Shown here: positions 11,615-18,714 of the stretch, in pieces | Position numbering within the stretch: the stretch's first letter is position 1 | How the letters are laid out: each line of letters starts with the position of its first letter | Position numbers and translations under genes: made by a program | Assembly (NCBI GenBank): GCA_021629085.1 | Contig: JAJXRJ010000042.1 | Coordinates: 1-18,714, forward strand | DNA: 18,714 nucleotides | DNA from: Oscillospiraceae bacterium | Lineage (GTDB): Bacteria > Bacillota > Clostridia > UMGS1810 | Direction of reading: 5' to 3' | The notes under the pieces: model-generated | What the model was told of the DNA's origin: nothing | Seen by the model: only the letters and a program-made list of their open reading frames with translations | Database searches by the model: none

Positions 11615-14440
11615 TTGAATGCGGATGGAAAGCTTTTAATTGACACTGCTTTAGATACAGAGTCGTTGACAAAAGCGCTAGATTTGGCAGTTAGCACTGC
11701 AAATAACATGCTGAAAGGCGAAAAGCTGGATTTTACAGGCCTTATTTCGGATGCTGCGGCGCTGTTTGGGCCAAAGGTGAAGCTGGGCGTGGACACGGGC
11801 ATCGCTGCAATCAAGCTGATAGGCAAAGCGGTGGACGGTGTAGATGAGGAGCTTCGGGCAGCGATGGACGCCAATGCCCAGGACATCGCGGATATCAACG
11901 CCCGGGTGGCTGACTTTGACAAGGTGGCCCAAGGGGCGGCGAAAAATGTGGCAGGCTATTTTGCGCAAACCGGCGTTGTACAGGCGCTGGCCACAGAGCT
12001 GAAATCTTTGGTGGACGAAACCGGGCGGGTGAGCGACGCCAACCGGGAGCGTGCGGAAACCGTTTTGGGGCAGTTAAACAACGCACTGGGCACCGAGTTT
12101 TCTTTAACGGACAACAACATTCAGAAAAACGCCGAGCTTTGCACTTCCATTGACAACGTGATTTTAAAAATGCAGGCCCAGGCAATACTGACCGCTTCCC
12201 AGTCCCAATACGAGGCTGCTGCGGCCAACTATGGCAAGGCGCTTGAAAACTACCGGAAAGCCAACGAAGAGCTGGACAAATTATTGAAGGATCAGGCATA
12301 TTTTCAAGAGCAAATGGACAAAGGCGTTAGAGGAGAATATGTAGGCTTACTACAACAAATGCCTGAAAAAATTGCTGGGGTAGAAGCGAAGCTCAAGTCT
12401 GCCGGCGACGAGGTTAAAATATACGAAGAGACCATGAGCACGCATATGAAGCTTGCCAGCGCGGTGGCGATTGGCGAAACGGACGCCATGTGCGATGCAA
12501 TCGCTGACTACAGCGCATCGGTCAAGCTGGGCAGCGATTATGTGACTCTGACGGAAACAGAGAAGCAGAAACGGTGCAAGGAGACCATTGACACCATTTT
12601 AAAGGACTACGACTACTTTTGCACTGAATATGATAAAACCGGCGACAACTTCTATTCTACACAGGCCACACAGGCCGCCAATGCGCTGGGCGGCATTGTG
12701 GATGAATTTGTCAAAGCGGGCGGGAAAATTTCAGAGCTGGAACCGATGTTTAAAGGCAAGGGCGTGGACATTACAGGCGCTATGGGATCGGGCATTGAGG
12801 AAAATCTCGGCAGCAGCATCCAGCCGCTTACCGAGATGCCCGAAACAGCGGTTAAAGATCTTTCCACAAAGCTTCAAATTTCAGGCGGTGCTTCCGGGCT
12901 GACTGCTACACAGGTCGGCAAGCCGCTTGTCAATGGCATGATACTGGGAGCGATTAGCCGCAGCGGTGCTTTAAGCGACACCCTTGCTACCATTGTAAAA
13001 GACGCGGTGGACGCGGCCAAGGAAGCCGGTATCATCCGCTCCCCTTCCCGGCTGACGCGGGACGAAGTGGGAAAACCGTTGGTGGACGGCATTGCCGTGG
13101 GCATCATTGACAACGAATACAAGGTGTCTGACGCCATCCAGAACCTGTTTGACAACTTGGATTTGGAGCTGGATGTGGGCGCCATTGACGAGGCGGAATA
13201 CTACCGCCGCTTAGAGTTTTTGCGCGACGAGCACATCAAGGCGGGCACCAAGCAGTGGTGGGATTACACCAAAAAACTCATTGACTATGAAAAAAAGGTG
13301 GCAGAAGAGGCCGAAAAGGCGGCTGAGGAAGCGGCCAAGGCGGCAGAAGAGGCGGCCAAAGAGACGCTGGAAGCATTTGAAAATGGGGTGGAGGAGCAAG
13401 AATCGCTGCACGAGCGGCTGTTTGATTTGCAAAAAAAGCTGGGCACCAAAAGTGTGCAGGACGAGGCGGCCAACCTGAACGCCAAGGCGGCGCGTTACCG
13501 CGAATATGCGGCCGAGGTGCTCAAACTGGAAGGCATTTCGGACGAAAGCCGGCGCGAGCTTTTGAACCAATATTTGACCGATGCCCAGGATGCGTATGTG
13601 GAGGCGTTCACCCTGCTGCGGCAAGAGATTGAAGCGCAGTATGACACGCTTTACGGCGAACACGAGAGCTTTTTAAATAAGCTGAAAGACGACGCGCCCC
13701 TCTTTTTAGAGGGCTCCATCACCTTTTCGGGGCTTGGGGAGGAAGACGAGGTGCTTGACACCATTTTCCTCACCGACTGGGAGGCGCAAAACCAAAAGCT
13801 CTTAGAATACGCTGCCATGCTGGATACGCTGACAGACCGCGTGGCGCGCTACAACGATGCGGTAAACGACGGCGTTGCGCCCGAAGACCAGTTTGACTAC
13901 AACGCGCTGGCAAGGATGGTGCGCGGTATGAGCATTTCGGAGGGCGTGAAATTTTCTGAGGCCCTGGCGGATTTGAGCGAAGAGGAATTTGCCAGCTATC
14001 TGGAGGGCTGGCGCACCAACCAGCAGCTTTCCGAACAGGTGGCGCAGGATGCGTTTTCGGACGAATTTGCGGCGTTAAAGCGCGCCGGGGACGAATTGGA
14101 CGCGGAGCTTTTGGGCGCGGTGGAAAGCATGGATACACAGCTCAAGGCGTGGTTTGGCACGCTGCCCGCCACCTTTTTTGACAGCGGCTCGGATGCGGGG
14201 CTGGAATTTGCCAATGGCTTTTATGAAGCGGTGTCGGAGGCGCTGGAGGGCTTTTCCGGGCTGGACTTCACAGACGCGGGCAGCGCGATTGGCGCGGCAT
14301 ACGAGCGGCGCGCAGAGGCAGCGGTGCACCAGGTGTCCAACACCACCTACAACTTCAACGCCCAGGTGGGCGGCTCGGCCGCGGCGGAGATTGCCGGCTT
14401 AAAGGCGCTGGAGAAACGCAAGCAGTTTGCGGCCATTTAG
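11615..14440 (+). CDS. Tape measure protein
   Basis: A 941-residue protein, by far the longest in the window, that sets tail length and takes part in DNA entry. It begins NADGKLLIDTALDTESL, the common start of tape measure proteins in this group. Long helical stretches follow. A repeated motif, QVGKPLVNGMILGAI and EVGKPLVDGIAVGII (first Val at about residues 434 and 485), encloses the conserved GIIRSPSR segment. After this comes an Ala/Glu/Lys-rich helix (about 560-590) and a further helical domain to the end. The TTG at 11615 is the start, with AAGGGGGCGG upstream. I see no clear membrane-spanning segment. At about 0.15 nm per residue, tail length would be near 140 nm. Gene separation from Gp15 by the lipoprotein cassette is unusual. 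Confidence 0.92.
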   Translation: MNADGKLLIDTALDTESLTKALDLAVSTANNMLKGEKLDFTGLISDAAALFGPKVKLGVDTGIAAIKLIGKAVDGVDEELRAAMDANAQDIADINARVADFDKVAQGAAKNVAGYFAQTGVVQALATELKSLVDETGRVSDANRERAETVLGQLNNALGTEFSLTDNNIQKNAELCTSIDNVILKMQAQAILTASQSQYEAAAANYGKALENYRKANEELDKLLKDQAYFQEQMDKGVRGEYVGLLQQMPEKIAGVEAKLKSAGDEVKIYEETMSTHMKLASAVAIGETDAMCDAIADYSASVKLGSDYVTLTETEKQKRCKETIDTILKDYDYFCTEYDKTGDNFYSTQATQAANALGGIVDEFVKAGGKISELEPMFKGKGVDITGAMGSGIEENLGSSIQPLTEMPETAVKDLSTKLQISGGASGLTATQVGKPLVNGMILGAISRSGALSDTLATIVKDAVDAAKEAGIIRSPSRLTRDEVGKPLVDGIAVGIIDNEYKVSDAIQNLFDNLDLELDVGAIDEAEYYRRLEFLRDEHIKAGTKQWWDYTKKLIDYEKKVAEEAEKAAEEAAKAAEEAAKETLEAFENGVEEQESLHERLFDLQKKLGTKSVQDEAANLNAKAARYREYAAEVLKLEGISDESRRELLNQYLTDAQDAYVEAFTLLRQEIEAQYDTLYGEHESFLNKLKDDAPLFLEGSITFSGLGEEDEVLDTIFLTDWEAQNQKLLEYAAMLDTLTDRVARYNDAVNDGVAPEDQFDYNALARMVRGMSISEGVKFSEALADLSEEEFASYLEGWRTNQQLSEQVAQDAFSDEFAALKRAGDELDAELLGAVESMDTQLKAWFGTLPATFFDSGSDAGLEFANGFYEAVSEALEGFSGLDFTDAGSAIGAAYERRAEAAVHQVSNTTYNFNAQVGGSAAAEIAGLKALEKRKQFAAI

Positions 14441-14473
14441 CGGGCACTAACGAAACAATAGGAGGACGGATGT

Positions 14474-15382
14474 ATGACACTCACTTTTACAACCAGCTTA
14501 GGCGAACTTGCCATGGGCAAGGGCTACGATTGGCGCATCAAGGCGGTGGACGGGCTGGGGTTTTTGGAGCGGGAATCGCAAACCGCCACGTTCCCGGATG
14601 TGGCAGGGCAAACCACCCTCTCCACACGGCATTTGGCGCGCACCATTACGGTGGCGCTGGATTTATTGGGCGCCGAGCAGGAAAAATCGTGCGTGCTCAG
14701 GCTTTTGGAGGCGCCTGGCACGCTTTTGGTGGATACGGGGCTGCGCAAACGCAAAATTTGTGCCCGTGCAGTGGCGTTTGACGAAAACGAACGCTATGGC
14801 GGCGGCATTGCAAGCTTTACCTTACAGCTTTTGTGCGACAACCCCTATTTTCACGATGTGCAGGACACGGTATTTCCCGCGTTGGGCGTAAACGGCCTTT
14901 TGGGCACCTATTTTACAGAGGAGGAGGCCCAGGCGCTGGGCGTCCCCTACGGCCAGGTGGCGGGCACGGGCGAATATTCCACCTTCCTTCTCCCCGCCTT
15001 ATTTTCCAGCCTTTCAAACGACGGCGTAATTCAAAATGCGGGGGATGTGCGCGCAGAACCCGTCATCCACATTGCCTGCCTGGGCGACAACAGCATCAGC
15101 GCGCTGGCCTTAAACAATCTGACCACGGGCCAGCACATCACGCTTGACACTGGCATCTCTGAGGGGGAAACCATTGTCATTGACATCCCGAACCGGAGCG
15201 TGACCAGCAATCTCCGCTCCGAGACCGCGCTTTTAAAAACCCTGTCAAGCGACACCTATCTCTCCCAGTTTTGGCTCGCGCCGGGCGAAAACCGCTTAAA
15301 AACCACGCCCACAGGCGCGGGGGCGGATCAGATCTTTGTGTCGCTTATCTACAACAACAACTACGTGGAGGCGGTGTATTGA
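14474..15382 (+). CDS. Distal tail protein (Dit-like)
   Basis: A 302-residue protein in the distal tail position, where a hexameric ring joins the tube to the baseplate. The N-terminal domain shows the family course: DWRIKAVDGLGFLERESQTATFPDVAGQ, then LARTITVALDLLG, RLLEAPGTLLVDTGLRKRKICARAV and ASFTLQLLCDNPYFHD. The C-terminal domain (about 175-302) is a beta-rich fold with LNNLTTGQHITLDTG and ends NNNYVEAVY. AGGAGG lies 8 bases before the ATG at 14474. An ATG at 14470 is in another frame. It follows the tape measure by 33 bases, and its stop overlaps the next start (TGATG). The length is normal for a Dit with a C-terminal domain. Confidence 0.88.
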   Translation: MTLTFTTSLGELAMGKGYDWRIKAVDGLGFLERESQTATFPDVAGQTTLSTRHLARTITVALDLLGAEQEKSCVLRLLEAPGTLLVDTGLRKRKICARAVAFDENERYGGGIASFTLQLLCDNPYFHDVQDTVFPALGVNGLLGTYFTEEEAQALGVPYGQVAGTGEYSTFLLPALFSSLSNDGVIQNAGDVRAEPVIHIACLGDNSISALALNNLTTGQHITLDTGISEGETIVIDIPNRSVTSNLRSETALLKTLSSDTYLSQFWLAPGENRLKTTPTGAGADQIFVSLIYNNNYVEAVY

Positions 15383-16395
15383 TGGAGGATATCAGGCTTT
15401 ACGATTTCCAGTTTACGCTCCTTTGCATTTTAAACGACTGCACCAGTGCGAACTGGAGCTTGAAATACAACGGCGTGGGCACCTTTGAGGGGCACTTCCC
15501 GCTCTCCAGCCGCGCCACCTCTGTGGCGCTTTCCACCCCGTACCTGGTGGCGGTGCAGGGCGGCAAGCAGGCCATTATCACCTCAAAGGACGCATCTTCT
15601 GAGCTGGTGCTTTACGGCAGGACGCCCAACTGGATTTTAACCAAGCGCGTCATGCCCGATTTTGACCAGCTCACAGGCGATGTGGGCACGCTTGCGCACG
15701 GGTTTGTCACAGAGTGGTTTGCCGATTTGATTGAAGATGGCACCTTTGTGGCAAACGTGCCGCCCGAAGGCATGTTTACCACGCAGGTGAAGTTTTGGCG
15801 CAACACCTATCACCCGGTGGGCGAGGTGGTGGCCGACGTGCTGGAGCGGGATAACGGCGGGCACAGGGTGACGTTTGACACGGTTCAAAAAAAGTGGATA
15901 TACGAGGCCACAAAGGGGGGGTCCCTTCCCATTGTGCTTTCGGAGGACAACCTCACCGCCTATGACACCACCTACAGCGAAGACCTTTTGAACTACAGCA
16001 CGGCGGGCGTTTACCAGGTGCCCCAGGAGCCGGAGGAGGAGGGGGGCGAAACGCCCGACCCGGTGTGGGAGACGGTGGTGTCCGACCCCTCCAAAACCGG
16101 CATTTACCGCTGGGAATGCGTGCTGAGCGCACAGTCGGAGAGCGAGGCAAAAAGCGAGCTTTTAAAAAAGCAGCGCGAGGTGGAGGCCGCCATGACGGCT
16201 GCCAACCTCCGCTACGGCGTGGACTATCAGCTGGGCGACCAGGTGCTTTTGACGCTTACCAAAGGCGGCTTTTCCTTCCGCGAGCAAAAGCGCATTACCG
16301 GCGTGGATATTTGGTATGAGGCAAACAACGTGGGCGAAAAACCCACGTTTTTACAGGAGCCGGTGTCAAGTGAGGATGAGGACGAGGTGCAGTAA
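15382..16395 (+). CDS. Gp37-like tail protein (Tal position)
   Basis: A 337-residue protein after Dit, in the place of the tail-associated hub. It matches the ReqiPepy6 Gp37-like pattern: EDIRLYDFQFTLLCILND, NWSLKYNGVGTFEGHFPLS, then VMPDFDQLTGDVGTLAHGFV and the C-terminal ANLRYGVDYQLGDQVLLTL with EQKRITGVDIWYE. Such proteins form the central hub under the distal ring. A Glu/Pro-rich linker (QEPEEEGGETPDP, about 216-230) separates two halves. I see no peptidase or lysozyme motif, unlike longer Tal proteins, so cell wall digestion is probably done elsewhere. The ATG at 15382 shares one base with the preceding stop. The gene ends in an acidic tail and is followed by a terminator. Confidence 0.85.
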   Translation: MEDIRLYDFQFTLLCILNDCTSANWSLKYNGVGTFEGHFPLSSRATSVALSTPYLVAVQGGKQAIITSKDASSELVLYGRTPNWILTKRVMPDFDQLTGDVGTLAHGFVTEWFADLIEDGTFVANVPPEGMFTTQVKFWRNTYHPVGEVVADVLERDNGGHRVTFDTVQKKWIYEATKGGSLPIVLSEDNLTAYDTTYSEDLLNYSTAGVYQVPQEPEEEGGETPDPVWETVVSDPSKTGIYRWECVLSAQSESEAKSELLKKQREVEAAMTAANLRYGVDYQLGDQVLLTLTKGGFSFREQKRITGVDIWYEANNVGEKPTFLQEPVSSEDEDEVQ

Positions 16396-16422
16396 CACTG
16401 CGCATGGAAACTTACAGGAAAG

Positions 16423-16459
16423 GCCGTACTTGTGCCAGGGGCGCGGGTGCGGCTTTTTT
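16423..16459 (+). terminator. Intrinsic terminator before the tail-fibre cassette
   Basis: GCCGTAC (16423-16429) pairs with GTGCGGC (16447-16453). An inner stem of GTGCC and GGCGC closes on an AGG loop, and six T residues follow (16454-16459). It lies between the Gp37-like gene and the next tail gene, whose ribosome site begins 9 bases later. It marks the join between the conserved tail tip genes and a more variable fibre region. Confidence 0.82.
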
Positions 16460-16481
16460 AAAAAATAAAGGAGGAATTTTG

Positions 16482-17417
16482 ATGGGGTATACGTATCGCT
16501 TTAAGCCCGGCGTCACATATGGCGCAAACGACATCAACCAGATCACCCAATTCTTTACCACGGCGGGCATAAAAGACCCGTTTACAGACGGCCAGCCCTA
16601 TAACGTCACCTCGCTTAACGGCGTGATTTCGGCAGTGGCCACTTCCGGCGCGGTGCCGGAAACGATTGACACGTTAAAGGTGACGGTGCAGGGGGAAAAC
16701 GCGGTGATTGCACCCGGCAGCGCCATTTTTGCCGACGGCAGCACCATCACGGTGGATGACGACGGGGTTTTGCTCCCCTTAACGCCGGGCAAGGTGCAGC
16801 AGGTGTATCTGCTCAACAACCAGTCTACGTTTCAAAACGTGCCCATGATTGGCGACGCTTTGCCTGATGCCGATACAGAGGACTTTGTGCCGCTGGCAGA
16901 GGTGGCCGCAAACGGGGCTGTGACCGACAAGCGGCAGTTTTCCCACGGCAAAGTGGCAAACATGAGCTGTTCCAACATTGCGCTCCCGCTTTCTATGGTG
17001 ACGCCTTCGTATGTGAGCGAATATGCATATGTCACCTACGACGATGTGCAGCGCGATGTGGTGCTCACCACTGTCGGCGAGGCTTACCGCTATGCCGTTG
17101 TGCGCTCATTCCACACAGGCAGCGACAACTGCACCGACATCACGGAAAAAAACTATCCCTACAGCTTTTGCTTTTACGACATGCAGGAGGGGTACCGGCT
17201 TTTATGCTATGGTTACTTCGGCACAGACGGCAAAGGCTTTTCTGCCAGCATGAACAGCAACGAGGTCTATCTTTTGAGCAGCGGCAGCGTTAACCGCCCC
17301 TTTTCGGAACAAGGCTATCTCATAAAAAGCGGCGGCACCATCAAGCTGCGGCAAATCATCCGCAAAAAAGACACAAATCGTGGTACAGATCTGTCTTTGG
17401 ACATTTTATTCATATAA
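16482..17417 (+). CDS. Tail or baseplate structural protein
   Basis: A 311-residue beta-rich protein after the hub gene, probably an upper baseplate or fibre subunit. The start MGYTYRFKPGVTYGANDINQITQFFTTAGI resembles N-terminal attachment domains of baseplate proteins. The middle has KVTVQGENAVIAPGSAIFADGSTITVDDDG and YLLNNQSTFQNVPMIGDALPDADTEDFVPLAEV, a common module in tail proteins of gut phages. The C-terminal third (about 165-311) is probably a separate domain that could face the host. AAAGGAGGA lies upstream of the ATG at 16482, and a longer frame to 16404 would cross the terminator. No enzymatic motif is visible. It is followed by a tail tube paralog 13 bases downstream. Confidence 0.75.
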   Translation: MGYTYRFKPGVTYGANDINQITQFFTTAGIKDPFTDGQPYNVTSLNGVISAVATSGAVPETIDTLKVTVQGENAVIAPGSAIFADGSTITVDDDGVLLPLTPGKVQQVYLLNNQSTFQNVPMIGDALPDADTEDFVPLAEVAANGAVTDKRQFSHGKVANMSCSNIALPLSMVTPSYVSEYAYVTYDDVQRDVVLTTVGEAYRYAVVRSFHTGSDNCTDITEKNYPYSFCFYDMQEGYRLLCYGYFGTDGKGFSASMNSNEVYLLSSGSVNRPFSEQGYLIKSGGTIKLRQIIRKKDTNRGTDLSLDILFI

Positions 17418-17430
17418 AGGAGGGCGCAAA

Positions 17431-18579
17431 ATGGGAATTTTGATGAAGCGCGCAGACAAGATGGCGTTTTACGGCGTGGAGCACGCCGGCGGCGTTGTGT
17501 TTGTGCGCATGACGGGGTTTACCGACCTTTCGGTGAGCAAAAACCCCAAGGAATACACCCGGCAATACGTGGACGAACCGTTTGAGCGTGCGGATGTGGT
17601 GGCCTACAGCCCGTCGGTGTCCTACGCCTTTGACCAGTACACCCAAAACCCAGTGCACTTAGACATTGCGCGCATTGCAGAGGAGGAGCTGCTTGGCAGT
17701 GCGGCGGTGCGCGAAATTGTGTTTGTGGATTTTACCAAGCCCTATGCGGGCGGCTACCTTTGCACCAAGCGCAGCTTTTCGGTCATTCCCGATTCGGAGG
17801 GCAGCGGCACCGACGCGTATACCAGGAGCGGGACGCTTAAGGCAAACGGCCTGCCAAATAAATACGTGGCAAATTCAGAGGACGGGTGGAACTCCTGCTA
17901 TCTGATGCAGATTTTGGGCAGCCTGGGCTTTGATGCCATGGAGGACAGCGACCTTACCCGCATGGAGGGCGTCACCCTGTTTGCGGGCGGCAACTATGAT
18001 TTGGACGGCCTTTCGCTGTGCAGCCAGCTGCACTGCGGCCCCACGGGCAAATCGCTTAAAATGGCGGGCATAGAGAGCGCGGATGCGCGGGTGAAATTTG
18101 ACGGGCTGTTCGGCCAGGGCGAGCTTTTGCAAATGGACGTTGGACGGCGGGTGAAGGTACATGCGTCGGTGTATTTAAACGGCAAGGAGGGCGCACAGCC
18201 GGGCACGGTGCGGCTGGGGCTTTACGGCCAAACCGACACCTATTCTTACACCCCTTACCACTCCATTGTTTTGGCGGTGCCGGTAAACAAGTGGGTGACG
18301 CTCACCTTAGAGCAGGAAATCACCGATACAATGCGGCAAAACCAGGTCCTCTCGGTGGGCATTGACCAGTATGGCACTGCCAATGTTTCGTCTGTGCTCT
18401 ATATCGACGATTTGGCGGTGGAGGAGCTTCCCCGCACGGGGATTTTGCTCATGGGCCCCATTGACGCTGAAGAGGATGACGATTTGGTATTTGTGCCAAA
18501 CGACGGCTTTTTGAGTGCGGACGGGACACAGCCGGCTGACCCCGGGGATTTGGAGTTTACCACGGATGTTGAACGTTAG
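17431..18579 (+). CDS. Second tail tube protein with a carbohydrate-binding-like domain
   Basis: A 382-residue protein. Residues 1-140 are a clear paralog of the major tail tube protein, at about 65% identity by hand alignment, sharing KNPKEY, RQYVDE and FDQYT. From about 150 to 335 a beta-sandwich region follows, with LSLCSQLHCGPTGKSLKMAG, KVHASVYLNG, VNKWVTLTLEQEI and SSVLYIDDLAVEEL, a course typical of CBM/jelly-roll modules. Near the end, DDDLVFVPNDG resembles DDWQTLTFTPDG of the main tube protein, so the extra domain may be inserted before the last strand. It follows a structural tail gene by 13 bases, with AAAGGAGGGC before the ATG. It might be a minor decorated tube ring or an adhesin at the tip. 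Confidence 0.8.
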   Translation: MGILMKRADKMAFYGVEHAGGVVFVRMTGFTDLSVSKNPKEYTRQYVDEPFERADVVAYSPSVSYAFDQYTQNPVHLDIARIAEEELLGSAAVREIVFVDFTKPYAGGYLCTKRSFSVIPDSEGSGTDAYTRSGTLKANGLPNKYVANSEDGWNSCYLMQILGSLGFDAMEDSDLTRMEGVTLFAGGNYDLDGLSLCSQLHCGPTGKSLKMAGIESADARVKFDGLFGQGELLQMDVGRRVKVHASVYLNGKEGAQPGTVRLGLYGQTDTYSYTPYHSIVLAVPVNKWVTLTLEQEITDTMRQNQVLSVGIDQYGTANVSSVLYIDDLAVEELPRTGILLMGPIDAEEDDDLVFVPNDGFLSADGTQPADPGDLEFTTDVER

Positions 18580-18598
18580 AGGTTAGGGGGGATTTTTC

Positions 18599-18714
18599 AT
18601 GGAACACTATTTTACTTTGAGCATGGAGGACTACAGCGTTTGTGAAACAGACGTGCGCCTCAAGCAAAACGACTATGGGAGCCACACGTTTTTGTTCAGC
18701 GTGGGCGCGGCGTG
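18599..18714 (+). CDS. Start of a further tail gene (partial)
   Basis: The reading frame starts at the ATG after TTAGGGGGGA and stays open to the end of the window for 38 codons. It begins MEHYFTLSMEDYSVCETDVR and continues KQNDYGSHTFLFSVGAA. The gene follows the second tail tube protein by 19 bases, so a fibre, baseplate or similar structural role is likely. I do not recognise the family from this fragment. Confidence 0.7.
   Translation, partial: MEHYFTLSMEDYSVCETDVRLKQNDYGSHTFLFSVGAA

Noticed and set aside
13211..13663. Minus-strand open frame of 150 codons within the tape measure gene
   Set aside because: It lies wholly inside a well supported gene and arises from the Ala/Glu-rich codons on the other strand.

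Overview
The window is an 18.7 kb stretch of a tailed phage or prophage, a siphovirus of the kind found in low-to-middle GC Gram-positive bacteria. Every gene I accept lies on the + strand. The host is most likely a member of the Bacillota, probably a gut Clostridia lineage such as Oscillospirales or Christensenellales. This rests on strong AGGAGG-type ribosome sites, frequent TTG and GTG starts, two Gram-positive style lipoproteins, and structural families typical of Listeria A118-like and clostridial siphophages. No chromosomal flank, integrase, lysis gene or tRNA is visible, so I cannot say whether it is an integrated prophage or a free phage contig.

Layout. (1) 1-1711 is the end of the replication module: a small unknown gene, a replisome-organizer-like initiation protein and a DnaC-like helicase loader. 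(2) 1712-2497 is a control region. It has a run of helically phased A-tracts (curved DNA), an ArpU/DUF1492-like late regulator, a possible weak promoter followed at once by an intrinsic terminator, and a 39-residue Cys4 mini-protein. (3) 2498-4411 is DNA packaging: a KGG-motif protein in the small-terminase position, an approximately 79-80 bp tandem repeat array with paired GGTATCA sites, and the large terminase. (4) 4408-8648 is the head and neck: portal, GP20-type scaffold, major capsid, head-tail connector, a DUF6751-like neck protein, and two minor capsid proteins. (5) 8664-14440 is the tail: tube protein, gpG-like chaperone, Gp15, then an inserted two-gene lipoprotein cassette with its own promoters and terminator, then the tape measure. 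(6) 14474-18714 is the tail tip and fibre: Dit, a Gp37-like Tal-position protein, a terminator, a tail or baseplate protein, a second tail-tube protein carrying a carbohydrate-binding-like domain, and the start of another gene.

Most structural genes are tightly coupled by ATGA or TGATG overlaps, so they should be translated together from a long late transcript. Several intrinsic terminators interrupt that transcript, which suggests internal dosage control or an antitermination mechanism tied to the ArpU-like regulator.

Three places stand out. First, two paralogous lipoproteins with BamE/BLIP-like repeat motifs sit directly upstream of the tape measure gene. In phage TP-J34 a superinfection-exclusion lipoprotein is known to act on the tape measure protein, so this may be a self-contained exclusion module. 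Second, a tail-tube paralog about 65% identical to the main tube protein carries an apparent jelly-roll insertion and sits among the tail-fibre genes. Third, the repeat array between the two terminase genes is a strong candidate packaging-recognition site.
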